Shown here piece by piece: positions 20,955-35,400 of a stretch of 64,000 nt of DNA. This DNA is from Ptychodera flava. Taxonomy: Eukaryota > Hemichordata > Enteropneusta > Ptychoderidae. The position numbers and the translations under genes were made by a program. The DNA lies in assembly GCF_041260155.1 (NCBI RefSeq), contig NC_091935.1, forward strand, positions 1,455,001 to 1,519,000, read 5' to 3'. The notes under the pieces were generated by a model, which saw only the letters and a list, made by a program, of their open reading frames with translations, searched no databases and was not told where the DNA came from. Position 1 is the first letter of the stretch, and each line of letters starts with the position of its first letter.

Positions 20955-23900
20955 ATGAATTCTTCCTTCCCTTGCCCAGGGGAGATCATCCACCTCAATG
21001 TTGGTGGCACGAGGTAGGTCTCGCTTTCTATCATATGGTGTAATTACACTTTTAAGTACATCTTGAACAAATGCTCGATTTTCGTAAAGTGATCCCTTAC
21101 TTTTCTGCGTAAAACTGTGTCACATTGAGGCAGATTTTCACTTCGACTCACTAACGGTCGAGCCAATGTAGCCACGAAAGATGATGTCAACGAATTACTC
21201 TCAGACTCAGTTCAGACAACATAGACCAAGAGACGACACACCCAGGACATGCGTTATACATACATATAAAGGAGTCAACAAACTGTGGCAGATCTTCACG
21301 CTGTAGCATCATTTTCACAGTAAACTGAAAAGTTTGGAATAAAAATCTCACTTTCTGAAGGGAAACGAACACAACCGTAAAATTTATGGAATGTTCATAT
21401 TTAAATTTAGATGACAAACCACACAATCTGTAATAATTTGTTTTGAACTCAGTTTGATTTACTTTTTGAGTAGAGACGATAATGTAAAAGTATTGTTTGT
21501 GTAGAGCGAGCAACAAATCTATAACATGCACACACCCTTCCTTGTCCTACTCCACGGAAACTTGAAATCCCTAACCCTAATACTCTCCCTTGTATAGTGA
21601 TAACCATCATATCATTGTATTAGGAGATCGGCACCATTTAAAATGGTCGGGGCATAGCTGGATCACTCAGTACATGTACAAGGTCACAAGCCTGATCATG
21701 TCGTTTGGTCAATTTAAGTTTACAGCATTTGATTTTCCATTCATGTGATAAACAGCATTTCCATTCAAGTGTAGCTGGTATATCTTCATCACAACACCAG
21801 TTCATCATTATACAAGGGTTGAATCCACTGTTGTCATCAGAGTATAAGATCACAACTACTTTGTCATCTTGGCTACAATATAATTATTGCTTGGTCCACT
21901 ACATCCTTAATGATATAGTTTTAGGTCGAACATCTTCCATGTAGAGGACATCAAACAGTCCAAAAGAGTTTCAGGATTATGTTGCACAATTATTGAAAAG
22001 TTTTTACTGTCCATCCAACACCTCACCCAAAAATAAGCTATTCTTTGCTTTCCTTAAATGGTTGTACTAGTCATGATTAGGCTGTTTCAAAGCTTGCCAA
22101 CTAATATTTTGCATCTTCAAAATGAACTGTCATGAGATTAATAAACTTGTAATTCATTTGAAATGCCCCTTTACACATATATCATTGCCAAATCTAACAT
22201 TCTCCCCAAATCAATAGAGGGATATGGCCACTACCCTTTCAGTAAAGGAAAAACATTGTCTGATAATGCTATGCAAAATTACCATACTATCATAAAACAT
22301 TCCTTGGATTATTTGGCAACCATAACTTATAAATATATTGAAGACAAGGACTGTATGTATGGTATAAGCATCTAAGAACTGTTTTTACATTTGTGTCTCA
22401 GTCACGCAATACAAAAAATATATGCTTGTCAAAGTGTGAAGAATGTAAAAAAAACTGAAAAATTAAAAATACCAAGGATTTCTTTTTGCAAGTACGTTTT
22501 AGGAGGGATAACTGTAACTTTCATGCCATTGTGATGCACACACAGGATAAACCAGTATATGCAGTTAATCAATGAAAGATTAAAGGACCAATATCTGTAA
22601 CTTTTTATGTCAAGTCCAAGTTCTTGTTCTCCTTCCCAATATGTTTTCAAATACCCACTATTCACCTTACAAACACAGCATCTGTGTAAAGTACACTGTT
22701 ATTATTTCTCTTTGAATTCTAGTCCGGACCAGAATTCACCCCTCAACAATAGCAATGCAATTCACACAAGTACAGGCTGAGTTGATAAGCTGAATACTGT
22801 GTATTTCAACATGCTTTGGGGAGTAGGACAAGAAATTGTAGTTGACATACAAAACAGTAATAGTGAAAAAATCATCAAGGTTACAGCTACGGGTGCTTTA
22901 TGAGATATTTTTGAACTGCAATTCAGTGAATGTAAATAGATTTTAAAACACAATTGTCCTTGTTCTGTGTCAATACTGTGTTTTATGATGCAATGATGCC
23001 AAACACAAAACATAAACATGAGAGACAACAAAAACTTGTAGAAGTTAGGGACTTTGAAAAGAATTAAAAATAAACAATAAACAAAGTTCAGTCCAACCAA
23101 GGCATTACAGAGGGTATCATCTGCCTCATGGCAAGAAATTTACTCCTGAGCAATACGCTACAATTTGTTCAATGTCAAAAATCACTTTGCATGGTAAAAG
23201 AAGAGTTCCTTCCATTTTTTAAAGACAGAAAATTACACCAATAAGTTTCCTAAGCAGAGACACACGATACTGTAGTAACTTCTCACTTTACATCGAGACT
23301 TCATCCCATAAATGTTTCAAATAAATTCTATGAGATGACTGTGTACCTATTTACTTCCAACATGAAAACTATCCTGTCGATTACAGGGTATCAATAAAAC
23401 AAGTTTCAGATGATGTTGCAGTTTCTTGAGGGAATTTAGAAGCAACGGAGGAAAAGTTATGTACCACACTTCATAACCTTTCAAATGTTCTGTTTTTGTT
23501 CTTCTTCATCAGGTTTTCAACATCAAGACAGACCTTAACCTGGGTAGTGGATTCTTTTTTCTCCAGGTAAACAGCGTACATGCATTGAGAATGAATGAAT
23601 GAATATATCAAGGAATTCCTATGAATATCAAATTACTTAGAAATATAAACCTTGCTCATCACGGCTAATTTTTCATCATTCTGTTGTGGATTTGCTCTAG
23701 GTAAAGTTGGTAAATTTCAATGAAAACTCATGGCTTTAAGATTCATGATGATTTCATTTTCCCTGAACACATTGTGATAGCCTTTCAAATATAAATATTG
23801 ATAAATTAATAATTAATAATCAAGCCTAGTTGCACACATTCCAGATTGATTGACACAATTGCAGAATACAAACTACTGGATTCTTTCTCTGTGTTCTTCT

Positions 23901-26900
23901 TTCACAGCTTGCTTAGTGGTCGCATTGCTTCCTTAAAAGATGAAACTGGAGCAGTAAGTAGCAGGTTTTGCAAGTTTCTTGACAAACATATTTGTGTGTT
24001 TGTAACTCCACGAAAGAATTCATTTGCAAATCACAATTTATACAAATTAGGAATTGTTATTTAAATTATGTGCCTTCCTGTATTTTTCCGGCTATTGGAA
24101 ATCACTTAGCAGAAGTCTAAAGCAATGTGTAACAAAGAAATTAACAGAAATTTCATATCATTGACAATGTTTAGCCACATACCACATGAGGTCTGATCCT
24201 TGAGTTTTCATAATCTGTGAATATGTTGAACCTTATTTGACAAGATGCCAAATTAAAATATTAAAACTGCTGAGGAAAGTAGAAAGTAGGATGTGGCAAA
24301 TCCATGAAAATAGAGATTTTTGTGATTTAAATTGCAGGCAGATACAAGATAATCAGGAGATTGTGAATCCTTTGCTAACTACCAACATGTGTTTTTGCAA
24401 ATACCTTGTCAAGCAAAGCAAAACATTTTCAACATTTTTGCTGCTGGTTTCTCCAGGTGTTTGCACCTTAATATGTTTTAAATCATGATCACAATTTGAA
24501 TCATGTTGTTGTATTTGCATAAAAACAAATACAAAAACATCATATATATGGTTAGGGATTCAATGCATATATTTGGTACAGGAAGCCAAGGGATCTGACA
24601 AAGAAATGCCTCAAACTTCATTAAACAATCAGATGATTTCAACCAGTTTATCACCGTCGGTTGAACAGGCATTTCTGCCTCATCACATTGTCCAAAACTT
24701 GCTATCATCTTTTAACATGATGGGGTGCAGTTGGAAGTGTTAACTTGAACATCATGTATTGTAAAACACACTGCTTTGTTGGTCGCAAGTTTTGTTCATA
24801 AAGTGTGATTCCTTTGGTTTTTATCAACAAACCAAAACCAAATTTGAAACAATCAATGCTGCTGCCAGTTCATATCTGTAATAACTGCAATCTGTGAAAG
24901 ATTGTAATTGTGCAATTGCCCCAAATAAAACTGTTATAAAGTCCTATCTATACATAATTGGAGGAAGTTCATGAGTTGATCGAACAAACACACAAGGGGA
25001 ATTTTTTCAAAATCTTAGTAAAAGATTTGAATTGGAAAAAAATAATGTTGTGTCACCTCAAGGGAAGTCACGCATTGCAGTGAATCAGATGATGGAGGAT
25101 GCAAGTATCTGTAACTTAAAGCTTTAATGTTGCATTTAGATCAAATATGTCGTGTTTATTATCTGATGTGAGCAGTAACATGCCAATGCATATGTATCCA
25201 CTCTCAACACTCTCAGAGAGATTTCTTGATAGAGTGTTGTGAGAGAGTCACTAAGATGACAGGAATTGCATTTGAGTAAAGGTTGTTCCAAGAATGCAAA
25301 GATGCATATTATAACTTATCATTGTCAATGAGAGCTTCTGACCTTCATTTGTTTACTTGTTTTTTGTGAATCACTCCTATTTCATTTTATTCGCAGATCT
25401 TTATTGACAGGGATCCCAACCTGTTCGTGCCAATTCTCAATTATTTAAGAACCAAAGATTTGGATCTCAGAGATCTTAATATACCAGCACTGCGACATGA
25501 AGCGGAGTTCTATGGCATTACACCGTTGGGTATGTCTCAAGTTTTCATTCTTACACCAAAATTATTCATAATTCTGTTGAATGACTGACATATTTGAACT
25601 TGAAGTCATATAGTTCTAGTTGTTGGTGATCACCAGGTCACTGTCCTACCATTGTAAAATATCCATACAGCAGGCATACACTTGTCATAGATTTATATCT
25701 TGATGAATACTAAATACCGTACATCATAGAGTCACATTCAAGACATTGGTTTTGAAACAGTAGTATCCTAATGTTTTCATGTAGTTACACTCGTCGTGAA
25801 TAGACAGGTACGGTGGTTTTGTGGTACAAAATGAGAGTGAGGTTGTGCTTTTGGCAGCAATCAAATACATGATGAGTCAACTTGAGATCTCTCTCAGAAG
25901 AATCTATGGTCAGAGTTCATCCTTGAAGAAAGCACTGAGCATGGTATGCTGAGATCTAGTTATCAACATCAAAGAAACCAAGTATGGGAAATGAAGCCAG
26001 CTTTTTAGTCCCCACGGACACCGTCCGGGGGACTTATAGGTTTGGTCATGTCCGTGCGTGTGTGCGTGCGTGCGTGCGTGCGTGCGTGTGTGCGTCCGTC
26101 CGTTCACGCAGATATCTCAGAGATGCAAGAAGCGATTTCATTCAAACTTGGTACAAGGATTACTTCATATGTCATACAGATGCACGTCGATTTGTTTTGG
26201 GATACGATCCAATATGGCCACCAGGCGGCCATTTTATTACGATTTTTTCATGTACAGAGCCATAACTCAGACATGTTTTAACCGATTTTATTCAAAGTTG
26301 GTACAAGGACATTGACCAATGTCATAGATATGCACGTCAATTTGTTTTGTGATACGATCCAATATGGCCGCCAGGCGGCCATTTTATTACGATTTTTTCA
26401 TGTACAGAGCCATAACTCAGACATGTTTTAACCGATTTTATTCAAAGTTGGTACAAGGACATTGACCAATGTCATAGATATGCACATCAATTTGTTGTGT
26501 GATACAATCCAATATGGCCGCCAGGCGGCCATTTTATTACGATTTTTTCATGTACAGAGCCATAACTCAGACATGTTTCAACCGATTTTATCAAACGTTG
26601 GTACAAGGACATTGATCAATGTCATAGATATGCATGTTGATTTGTTTTGTGATACGATCCAATATGGCCGCCAGGCGGCCATTTATTACAATATTTTCAT
26701 ATACAGTGCCATAACTCAGACATGTTTTAACCGATTTTATTCAAAGTTGGTACAAGGACATTGACCAATGTCATAGATATGCATGTCAATTTGTTTTGTG
26801 ATACAATCCAATATGGCTGCTGTGTGGCCATTTTATTACGATTTTTTCATATGCAGAGGCATAACTCAGGCATATCTCAACCGATTTTATTCAAAGTTGG

Positions 26901-29900
26901 TACAAGGACATTGACCTATGTCTTACATATGTACGTCAATTTGTTATGTGATACGATCCAATATGGCCGCTAGGCAGCCATTTTATTACGATATTTCATG
27001 TACAGAGCAATAACTCCGACATGTTTCAACGGATTTTATTCAAAGTTGGTACAAGGAGATTGACTAATGTCATACATATGCATGTCAATTTGTTATGTGA
27101 TACGATCCAATATGGCTGCCTTGCGGCCATTTTATTACGATTTTTTCCTGTCGAGGGCCATAATACTCTAAGGCATATCTTAACTGATTTTATTCAAAGT
27201 TGGTACAAGGACATTAACCTATGTCATACATATGTATGTCAATTTGTTTCTTGATATGATCCAATATGGCTGCATGGCAGCCATTTTGTTACAATTTTTT
27301 CGTGTCCTTAGCCAAAACTTAGGCATGTCTCAATTAATGAAGAGGACTCTATCCTCTTAGGACATGTAATCAAAGTACCCATTAACAAGTGGGGACTGTG
27401 TCATCAACGATGACTTGTTCACATGAGAAATATTGAAGAAGAGAAAACACTCAACACATGCATCAGACCTCTAAGACAAATAATCAGTATGACATTATTA
27501 CCAGACTAAAACAGCAAGATTTATACATTATACGGTATACGGTATAAAGAGTGGTTTCTTGACATTCCTGTATTTATTTAAAAACACTAATCATCTCCTC
27601 ACAGATAAACAAAATATGTCAGACACGTAGTCAAGTGATTTACATACTCTAATGATTTATATAGCAAAAGCTGGGAATTTTACAAGTCTTTCAGAAACAA
27701 AGAGTAAGATTCTTCATTCTTTACAAGGTATGAAGATGCAAGATAAATTACAATGCAAAAAAGATTCACTCGTGAAAAAGCTATTTTCATATCTATTCTT
27801 TCTGGTTTTATTTGCAGTACATCTTTAAATAAAGATGTATGATTTACAGGACTTGTTGAGTTTACATGTATTTACATATGTAGTAAATGTACTTCAAGAG
27901 TGACATGTAGGTTTGTGTTGACTTTACCTTATGTATTATAAAGATGAATATTTCAAAGATCAGTGTACAACTGCTCAGCATTTCCAGGTTAAGTGCAAAA
28001 AAGGACAATCACAACACAAGGGACACACTGTTGATGCATGAAGTGGGCCTCCATGACCCATTGGCATCTCTGACGCACAGTGTGATTTAAACATTAAAAC
28101 AAAGCTCACATCATAAAAAGATGTTTTCTCTGGTTTCTTCAAATATTTACAGTGAAGAAATTGATGTTCTGTGAAGAGTTAGAAAGGTCATCTTGTGGCA
28201 ATGTCTTATTCCATGGCTATCTGCCAGCTGCCGGTAAGTTCAAAGGTCAAGGTTCAACTGAGTGTCTAATGTCAAATGCACCCTAACACCTTTCAAGATT
28301 TATTAACTTTATGTTGTCATTTGTAAATTTTTGATGGTGTGAAAAGGCCAAGAATTTTCAAAACAAGGAGTAACTTTGAAATGTATTAAATGTCAGCTTG
28401 ATACTCGAACAACCTTTTATATATAAATAAAAGTACTGAGATTGCTTAAAGTTTATAAACTTCATTATAAGTCTCACAGCTAGTGTCACTGATACTCAAG
28501 CAGTATTTAATTCTATTTTTGTACTTCCTTTTCAAGAGTCACACAATTTATAAAATTAGTACATAAATGAATATTTCCCATTTGCCAGCATTTCCTTTGA
28601 GGGACAGACGAGTTCATACAGTGAGTGAAGCTGAGCTGAGAGGTCGTCAACAACCAGTGACACCTCAACCAAGAGACAGAGTAGCATCAGCTAGGGAGTC
28701 ACCAATCAATCATCAAGCTGACAATGCATGTTCCAGATCTGACCTTGACATTGCACTGACAGGTAGGAATTCCTATTGATTTGTCTTTTCAGATTGTTTC
28801 TTTGTGTTTTTGTGAGAATTGTCTCCAAGTTCAGCACACAAGTTTTCGTGTAGCCAGAGAAGCCATGAACCATACTGATATGGAATTTGTCATTCACAGC
28901 TTTCAGTGGTTTGCATTGAACTGTTGGCAGTAATTAATTTGGCACAATTATCGTCTAGGTAGCAATATCATTCAATAACAAAAAAAATCAACTCTGCAAA
29001 AGTTGACACATTGTCTGGAAGGAGGTAATGAGTAGTCAAAACTACACTACACATCCACACACATCCCACTCAGAAGGCATCATTTGCATGGGGTTGTTTC
29101 CGCAAATCGGGTGTTGTTTTGACTATATCTGACCTTCTTCCACACAGTGTTTCAACTTTTGCAGAGTTGATTTCTCTGTGATCAACCAATATTAACGCTA
29201 GATGATCATTACACCTGGCAGTGTTGGCAGCTTATCAATTTAGACAGTATGTCCAGTCATCACTGCCAACAGTTCAACGCAAACATCTGCAAAGGTCCAG
29301 AAGCTGTAGCTTTTAATGATTTTTCTCAATTTTTGTCTTTAATGTCAGCTGAGCTTCTTGCTGTCCTCCCCAAAAGAATGTTGACATACACAGTATTCAG
29401 CTTGTCAACTCAGCCTGTACATGTGTAAAGTGCATTGTTATTGTTGAAAGGTGAATTCCTGTCCAGACTAAAATTAAAATTTTAACAAGAACAGCGTAAT
29501 AGTGCATTCTACAAGTACAGACAGTGTGTTGGCAAGCTAAACAGTGGGTGCTTTAACATGCTTTGGAGAGCAGAACAACAACTTGCAATTTATACACAAA
29601 AATAGTGGGGGAAAATCATCAAAAGTTGGAGTCAGTTGTCTTTGCATGCACATTCAGTGATGTGGTGCTGTTGCTGTATGATTGAATAGACGGTAACCCA
29701 TAATCAGCCAACATTGAAGATATCTGACAAATATACTTAGTGATGACTGTTATGAAACACTGCAAATATCTACAAATTACCAATAAAAAAATTAAATGGG
29801 TTGGATATTTTTGTTTTCTTTGAACATACATGTATAACTGGATCTTGACGAAACCAACTTTTACAGATTCCATGCTTGATCCAAGGAAAGTTATCTTAAT

Positions 29901-31163
29901 CCGTGGTCACCACAATTGGATAGCTGTAGCCTATCCACATTTTGTGTGCTGCTATCGCATCAAGGAATCCACCGGCTGGCACCTGGTGTTCACAAGTCCC
30001 TACCTAGACCGTCCTGTTGAGAGACTAGCACTCAATGCCAAGGTGACAGGTGTCAATCAAGGAGACAATCGGGAGAAGATGGTGGCTGTGTCGTATGGGT
30101 CTACTGTCAGGCTGTGGTGTTGTCAGGATGGCAGCATGCGAAATGAGATTGGTAAGTTCTTACACATCCCCCAATTCCTCCTGATTTATTGTAGGCCACA
30201 CCATTTTCCATTCAATTTCAGTGCACACCATTATTAAACGGGTATGCTACTTGATGCATTGGGAGGGACAAGTGTTCATCTCAAAATTGGAAAGATCATT
30301 GTTAAAACATGTACATGTACATTTCACCTTCATTACTTCAATAAGATAACAATGTAAAATCAAGCTATCCTTTGATAATAATGAATATTCACTTGACGGA
30401 ATATTCAGTTAAGTAGAATACTTTTCAAAATTCTGATTCAGTCACATGTGTTCACACATAAACAGGTCACTGTGTTGCTTCAGTCCAATGAATTTTTGAG
30501 TGTCACTCTGTGAATTGTTGTGATGATACAGTTTTACAAAGTGAAGGCAGTGACAACTGTATTGCCAGGTAATTTTTGAATGATAATATTCAAACCGTTA
30601 TCTGTCACCTACAGGAACATTTAATCTAGGCGTACCTGTAGATGCTCTGTTTTTCATTGGTAGTCAGTTGGTTGCTACCAGTTCAACTGGCAAAGTTGGT
30701 GTTTGGCATGCTATGACTCAGAATTGGCAGGTGAGAGGAATATCATCATTCTTTTATGCAACATGCTGACCAGTCAAATTACATGTAAGAACAGTGGACT
30801 ATGCACATGCAGGGAAGCAAGCGTGACCTTTTTAGGGCCCTTTCACTGGAATGGTTTGCTCCAAATCCATTGTTTTCAATGTTAATTGTGGACCTGTGCA
30901 TAAAGAAATAGGGTGGAAAGATTCCATCAATGGCATTGGATAATCACTTTTTTATGAGTCTACAATTTCTGTCTTCTTTTGAGATGTAAGTTTCACTTAG
31001 TACAATATGATTATTTTTTTGATGATTTCTACCAGGTCCAAGAAGTTCATCCTGTGACAAGCTGTGATACTGCTGGATCAAATCTACTGCTGGGATGTAG
31101 TAATGGTTCAGTTTACTACATAGGTAGGTTGTATTTTCTCACACACACACACACACACACACA

Positions 31164-31241
<78 letters not shown>

Positions 31242-32397
31242 ATGCCTACATATGTTTGTGTGTATACATGTATGTCACTTCAGACTGTCACCATTAAACA
31301 TGAAAGGAGACCTCTTGAGTCTAAATTTGCTTTTGATTATATAAATGCCACATCTCAAATTGTTTGTAATCATAATGGGATTTAATTCTGTAATGAATTT
31401 TACTTTCAACTGTACTATTAAAATTCTGTAAAAGTTATTAAATGCTAACTGTTATTTGGAATTCAGATGATATTTCCTATTCTGGAATTGAGTGTAATCA
31501 GTAAAATGAAGCCCAATGTTACACTCACATATGGCAAAATTTAGCCATGTTGATTTCTCCTGTCTACCAGCTACTTCTTTCTCGTCAGAATTACTGTTAC
31601 ATACTTTACAATTCTATCAGCATTATGGCTTAAACAGAGCAATTGTTCAGTGTAGGTTCACTACTAGAAAATGTCAACAACATCAAAAGTTGTGTCAGTT
31701 AGTTGTATTGTACAAACAGCAGGTTTCAACATAAGTCTGATTAGAAGAAAGATTGATACAAGAATTTCAGAAGTGTTCTTGCTAATGTGATATTTAGAAT
31801 GTATCTTTGAAGGATCCAATTTGAGTAAAACTCCAAGTCTTAGTGCCACTGAATAATGGACACCCTTGATAGGTACAAGAAGAGGTAGGACCACATGGTA
31901 GCTCCTTCAAGATCACCTGTTTCACTCTTCCTGTATTTTACCACTTTATTTTTAAACATTTTGCAGACATGCAGAAGTTTCCATTGCGCATGAAGGATAA
32001 CGATTTACTGGTGACAGAATTATACCATGATCCGTCCAACGATGCCATCACCGCCCTCAGTGTCTACTTGACACCTAAATCAAGTAAGTAACATCTCAAC
32101 CTGTCTACTTGCCATGGTTACCAAACATAAGGTGAATTTTGTGTGAGCCGAAGTAATGTCTATTGTAAAAGGAGCCTAGGTAAAAATTGAATTTGGAACT
32201 CTATTATTAAAATTACGACCCAAGTTTTGTCAAGTCTGAAATGATGAACCTATGTCTCATGCAATGTTGAATTCATTAAATCTACACCAGCGCTAGGCCA
32301 GTAAGTGATAATCACCAGGTGCAGCAACATGTAGAGTCTATGATTGTGTTAGGGATCTGAAGCAAATCAGACTCTGTGTTATCAGGAAAGCTAAGTT

Positions 32398-32450
<53 letters not shown>

Positions 32451-35400
32451 GTGAGTTGCACCACGAGCATTGTCTCATGACTACATCAATCAAAAACAGT
32501 ATTTTAGTTTCATGATGTAGAATTTGGTAAAATGAGAACATACGGGCTGCACTGCAGCATTGTCATACCAGCATAACTGACACTGATGTTTCCTGGCAGG
32601 TTTAAGTGGCAACTGGATTGAGATTGCGTATGGCACAAGTTCAGGAACGGTTCGGGTCATAGTTCAGCATCCTGAGACAGTGGGACATGGACCTCAACTT
32701 CTACAGACATTTACGGTGCACAGAAGTCCTGTTTTGAAAGTCATGTTATCAGAAAAACACCTTGTATCAGGTAAAAAATAACTTTCCTGTTCGTAGTTTT
32801 CTGACAAAATTGATAAAAGAAGAAATCTAAACCATATTAGATCTAGTAGCAGAGGAAACAAAGTGAAAGACAGTCTGTTGATAGACACTTTTACCCAATC
32901 TAACCCCCCCCCCCCCTTTTCTTATGTTAAAGTCCAACTACACCATTGAAAGCAATGGCATCATCGTATCACTCAGAAAATGACTTATCATAGTGTAAAC
33001 AAAACATAAAATGTTCCAGAATAAGTAAATACATATGCCATGACAAAGCCCCTAGCTGTCCTTTGACTCTATGGAGATGTCAAAGCCATTCAGCCAGATT
33101 GTGGTGTCAGATAAATTGACCTGCCACTGACTCTACAAAGTTCTCATGGATGTGAAAATGGTACATATCGCATATACTGGCTCTAGGGCTGAAGTCAAAA
33201 ACTTTCCAGAAATTCATAAACTGACTATAAGGAACCAAAAATGTCATACTATAGATGTAAACATTGACTACTGATATATTAAGCATTTATGACAATTTTC
33301 TGTGTGAAAATGTGAAATTACGGCAAATGTGTAGGAAATTTCTGAGATAAAAACTTTTTTTTCAAAATTTATTCAAAGTCATACATGTTTCTTAAAATCA
33401 TGTTCATAACTCGCTCTTAACATACGATACCCACAGTATAATGGTAGTTCTGAAAATATTCATTTGGATATTTCCAGGGCATCGGATAAATTCCTTGACA
33501 GATAAATATGCAAAGTCAGACTGTAGGATTAATTCTCAAGTTGTCACAAAAAGTGCAAGTCTGAAAAATCTAATGATAGGAATAAAAATTGGTATCCTCA
33601 AAGTTCTCATTGAATGTAAAGAAGCCATATCAGAGTGCTTTGTTATCAACATAACTTTCAAGTATCAAACATTTAAATCAAGCATTTCACCATCTGTCTA
33701 ACATCAGATTTTCACAGCTTGGCCATCCATTTGTTGATGTCAGTTGCCTGTATTTATTTGTAGATCTTTAGAAGCAAAATATTGGAGCTTTTCAATATTG
33801 TCATCAAGTTTGCAAGTTTTGATCTGCATAAATATGCAATGTACATTGTATTGTTCTTGGTCTCTTTGACAGTTTGTTCAGAGTTCAACCACACTCGTAC
33901 ATGGAATGTCACCAGATTCCGTGGAATGTTGTCAACTCAACCAGGCTCCACTCCGGTTGCTTCTTTCAAAGTCTTGTCTTTGGAAGATGGCGATCCACAT
34001 CGTAGCTACCAAGCTGGTAATGACATCGGTAAGACCAATTCAAGTCACGTCATGTCATGAATTAGGTTAAAGAGACAGCTGTATAGTGTAATTGAATCAG
34101 AAACACTTCTCACACTGTCAAAATGATTTAATGTTAATTATTATTTGATGGCATAAGATAGCTGTGCTGTTTTATGGTATGGCACACAAGTAGCTGTGCA
34201 TATCTTATTAGATACATGATTGCAGGGTTAATACCAACCATGCTTTCTCTGACATCACTTGTATAGGTCCACATGGAGAGAGAGATGACATGCAAGTTTT
34301 TATTCAGAAGGTTGTACCAGACACTGATCAAGTCTATGTTAGACTCTCATCAACTGGAAAGAGGTAAGAACTAGGAATTACATAATAGTATTTCAATTTC
34401 ACTCTACCTGTCATACTTCCATATCAATTCCATATCAAATGCCATATTTCCATATCAATTCCATATCAAATGCAATATTTCTCTATCAATTTAATACCAA
34501 ATGCCATATTTCCATATCAAGTCCATATCAAATGCCATATTTCCATATCAATTCCATATCAAATGCTATATTTCCATATCAATCCCATGCCAAATGCCAT
34601 ACTTCCATATCAATTCCATATCAAATGCAATATTTCTCTATCAATTTAATACCAAATGCCATATTTCCATATCAATTCCATATCAAATGCCATACTTCCA
34701 TATCAAATCCATACTAAATGCCATACTTCTATATCAATTCCATATCAAGTGCCATACTTCTATATCAATTCCATATCAAGTGCCATACTTCTATATCAAT
34801 TCCATATCAAGTGCCATACTTCTATATCAATTCCATATCAAGTGCCATACTTCTATATCAATTCCATATCAAGTGCCATACTTCTATATCAATTCCATAT
34901 CAAGTGCCATACGTCTAATGCAAGTTCTGTGGTGAAAAGAGCACATTTTATCAATTTTGTCATTTGAAACTGCCTTGTCAGTATATTTCAGCAAAACTTG
35001 ATTTGAGAAAAATGTTTATGTAGATTGATTTTCAACTGAAAGTCATTCAGTTTTGTCTTCAATGGAACCTCAACAAACCTTGAAAACGATAGTATAAGAT
35101 GCTACAGTGATTCAGTTATCTAACACATTATCATTCTATGATGGTTTTGACTATCTGTGCAGAGTTTGTATCATAACATCAGTCGATTCGTCCAATATTT
35201 CCTGTTTCTGTGTCCATGAATGTGAGGGTTCCAATAGAATGGGATCTAGACCAAGACGTTACCTCTTCACAGGCCATACCAATGGTGCAATACAGGTAAG
35301 ATGTGCTGCATGCCACTTTTGAATGTCGCCCTCTAGTGGTGGGAAATGTGATGCGGGTCAGTTGGCTGGCTGGCTGAATCAAGAGGAGGGTGAATTGTTT

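Noticed and set aside
26042-27254. Open frames repeating the words FVTQSNMATVRPF or [12 protein letters not shown]
   Set aside because: Products of the 150-bp repeat and the TGCG microsatellite; frames shift between units.
34439-34967. Open frames rich in [10 protein letters not shown]
   Set aside because: Translation of the 31-bp intronic minisatellite.
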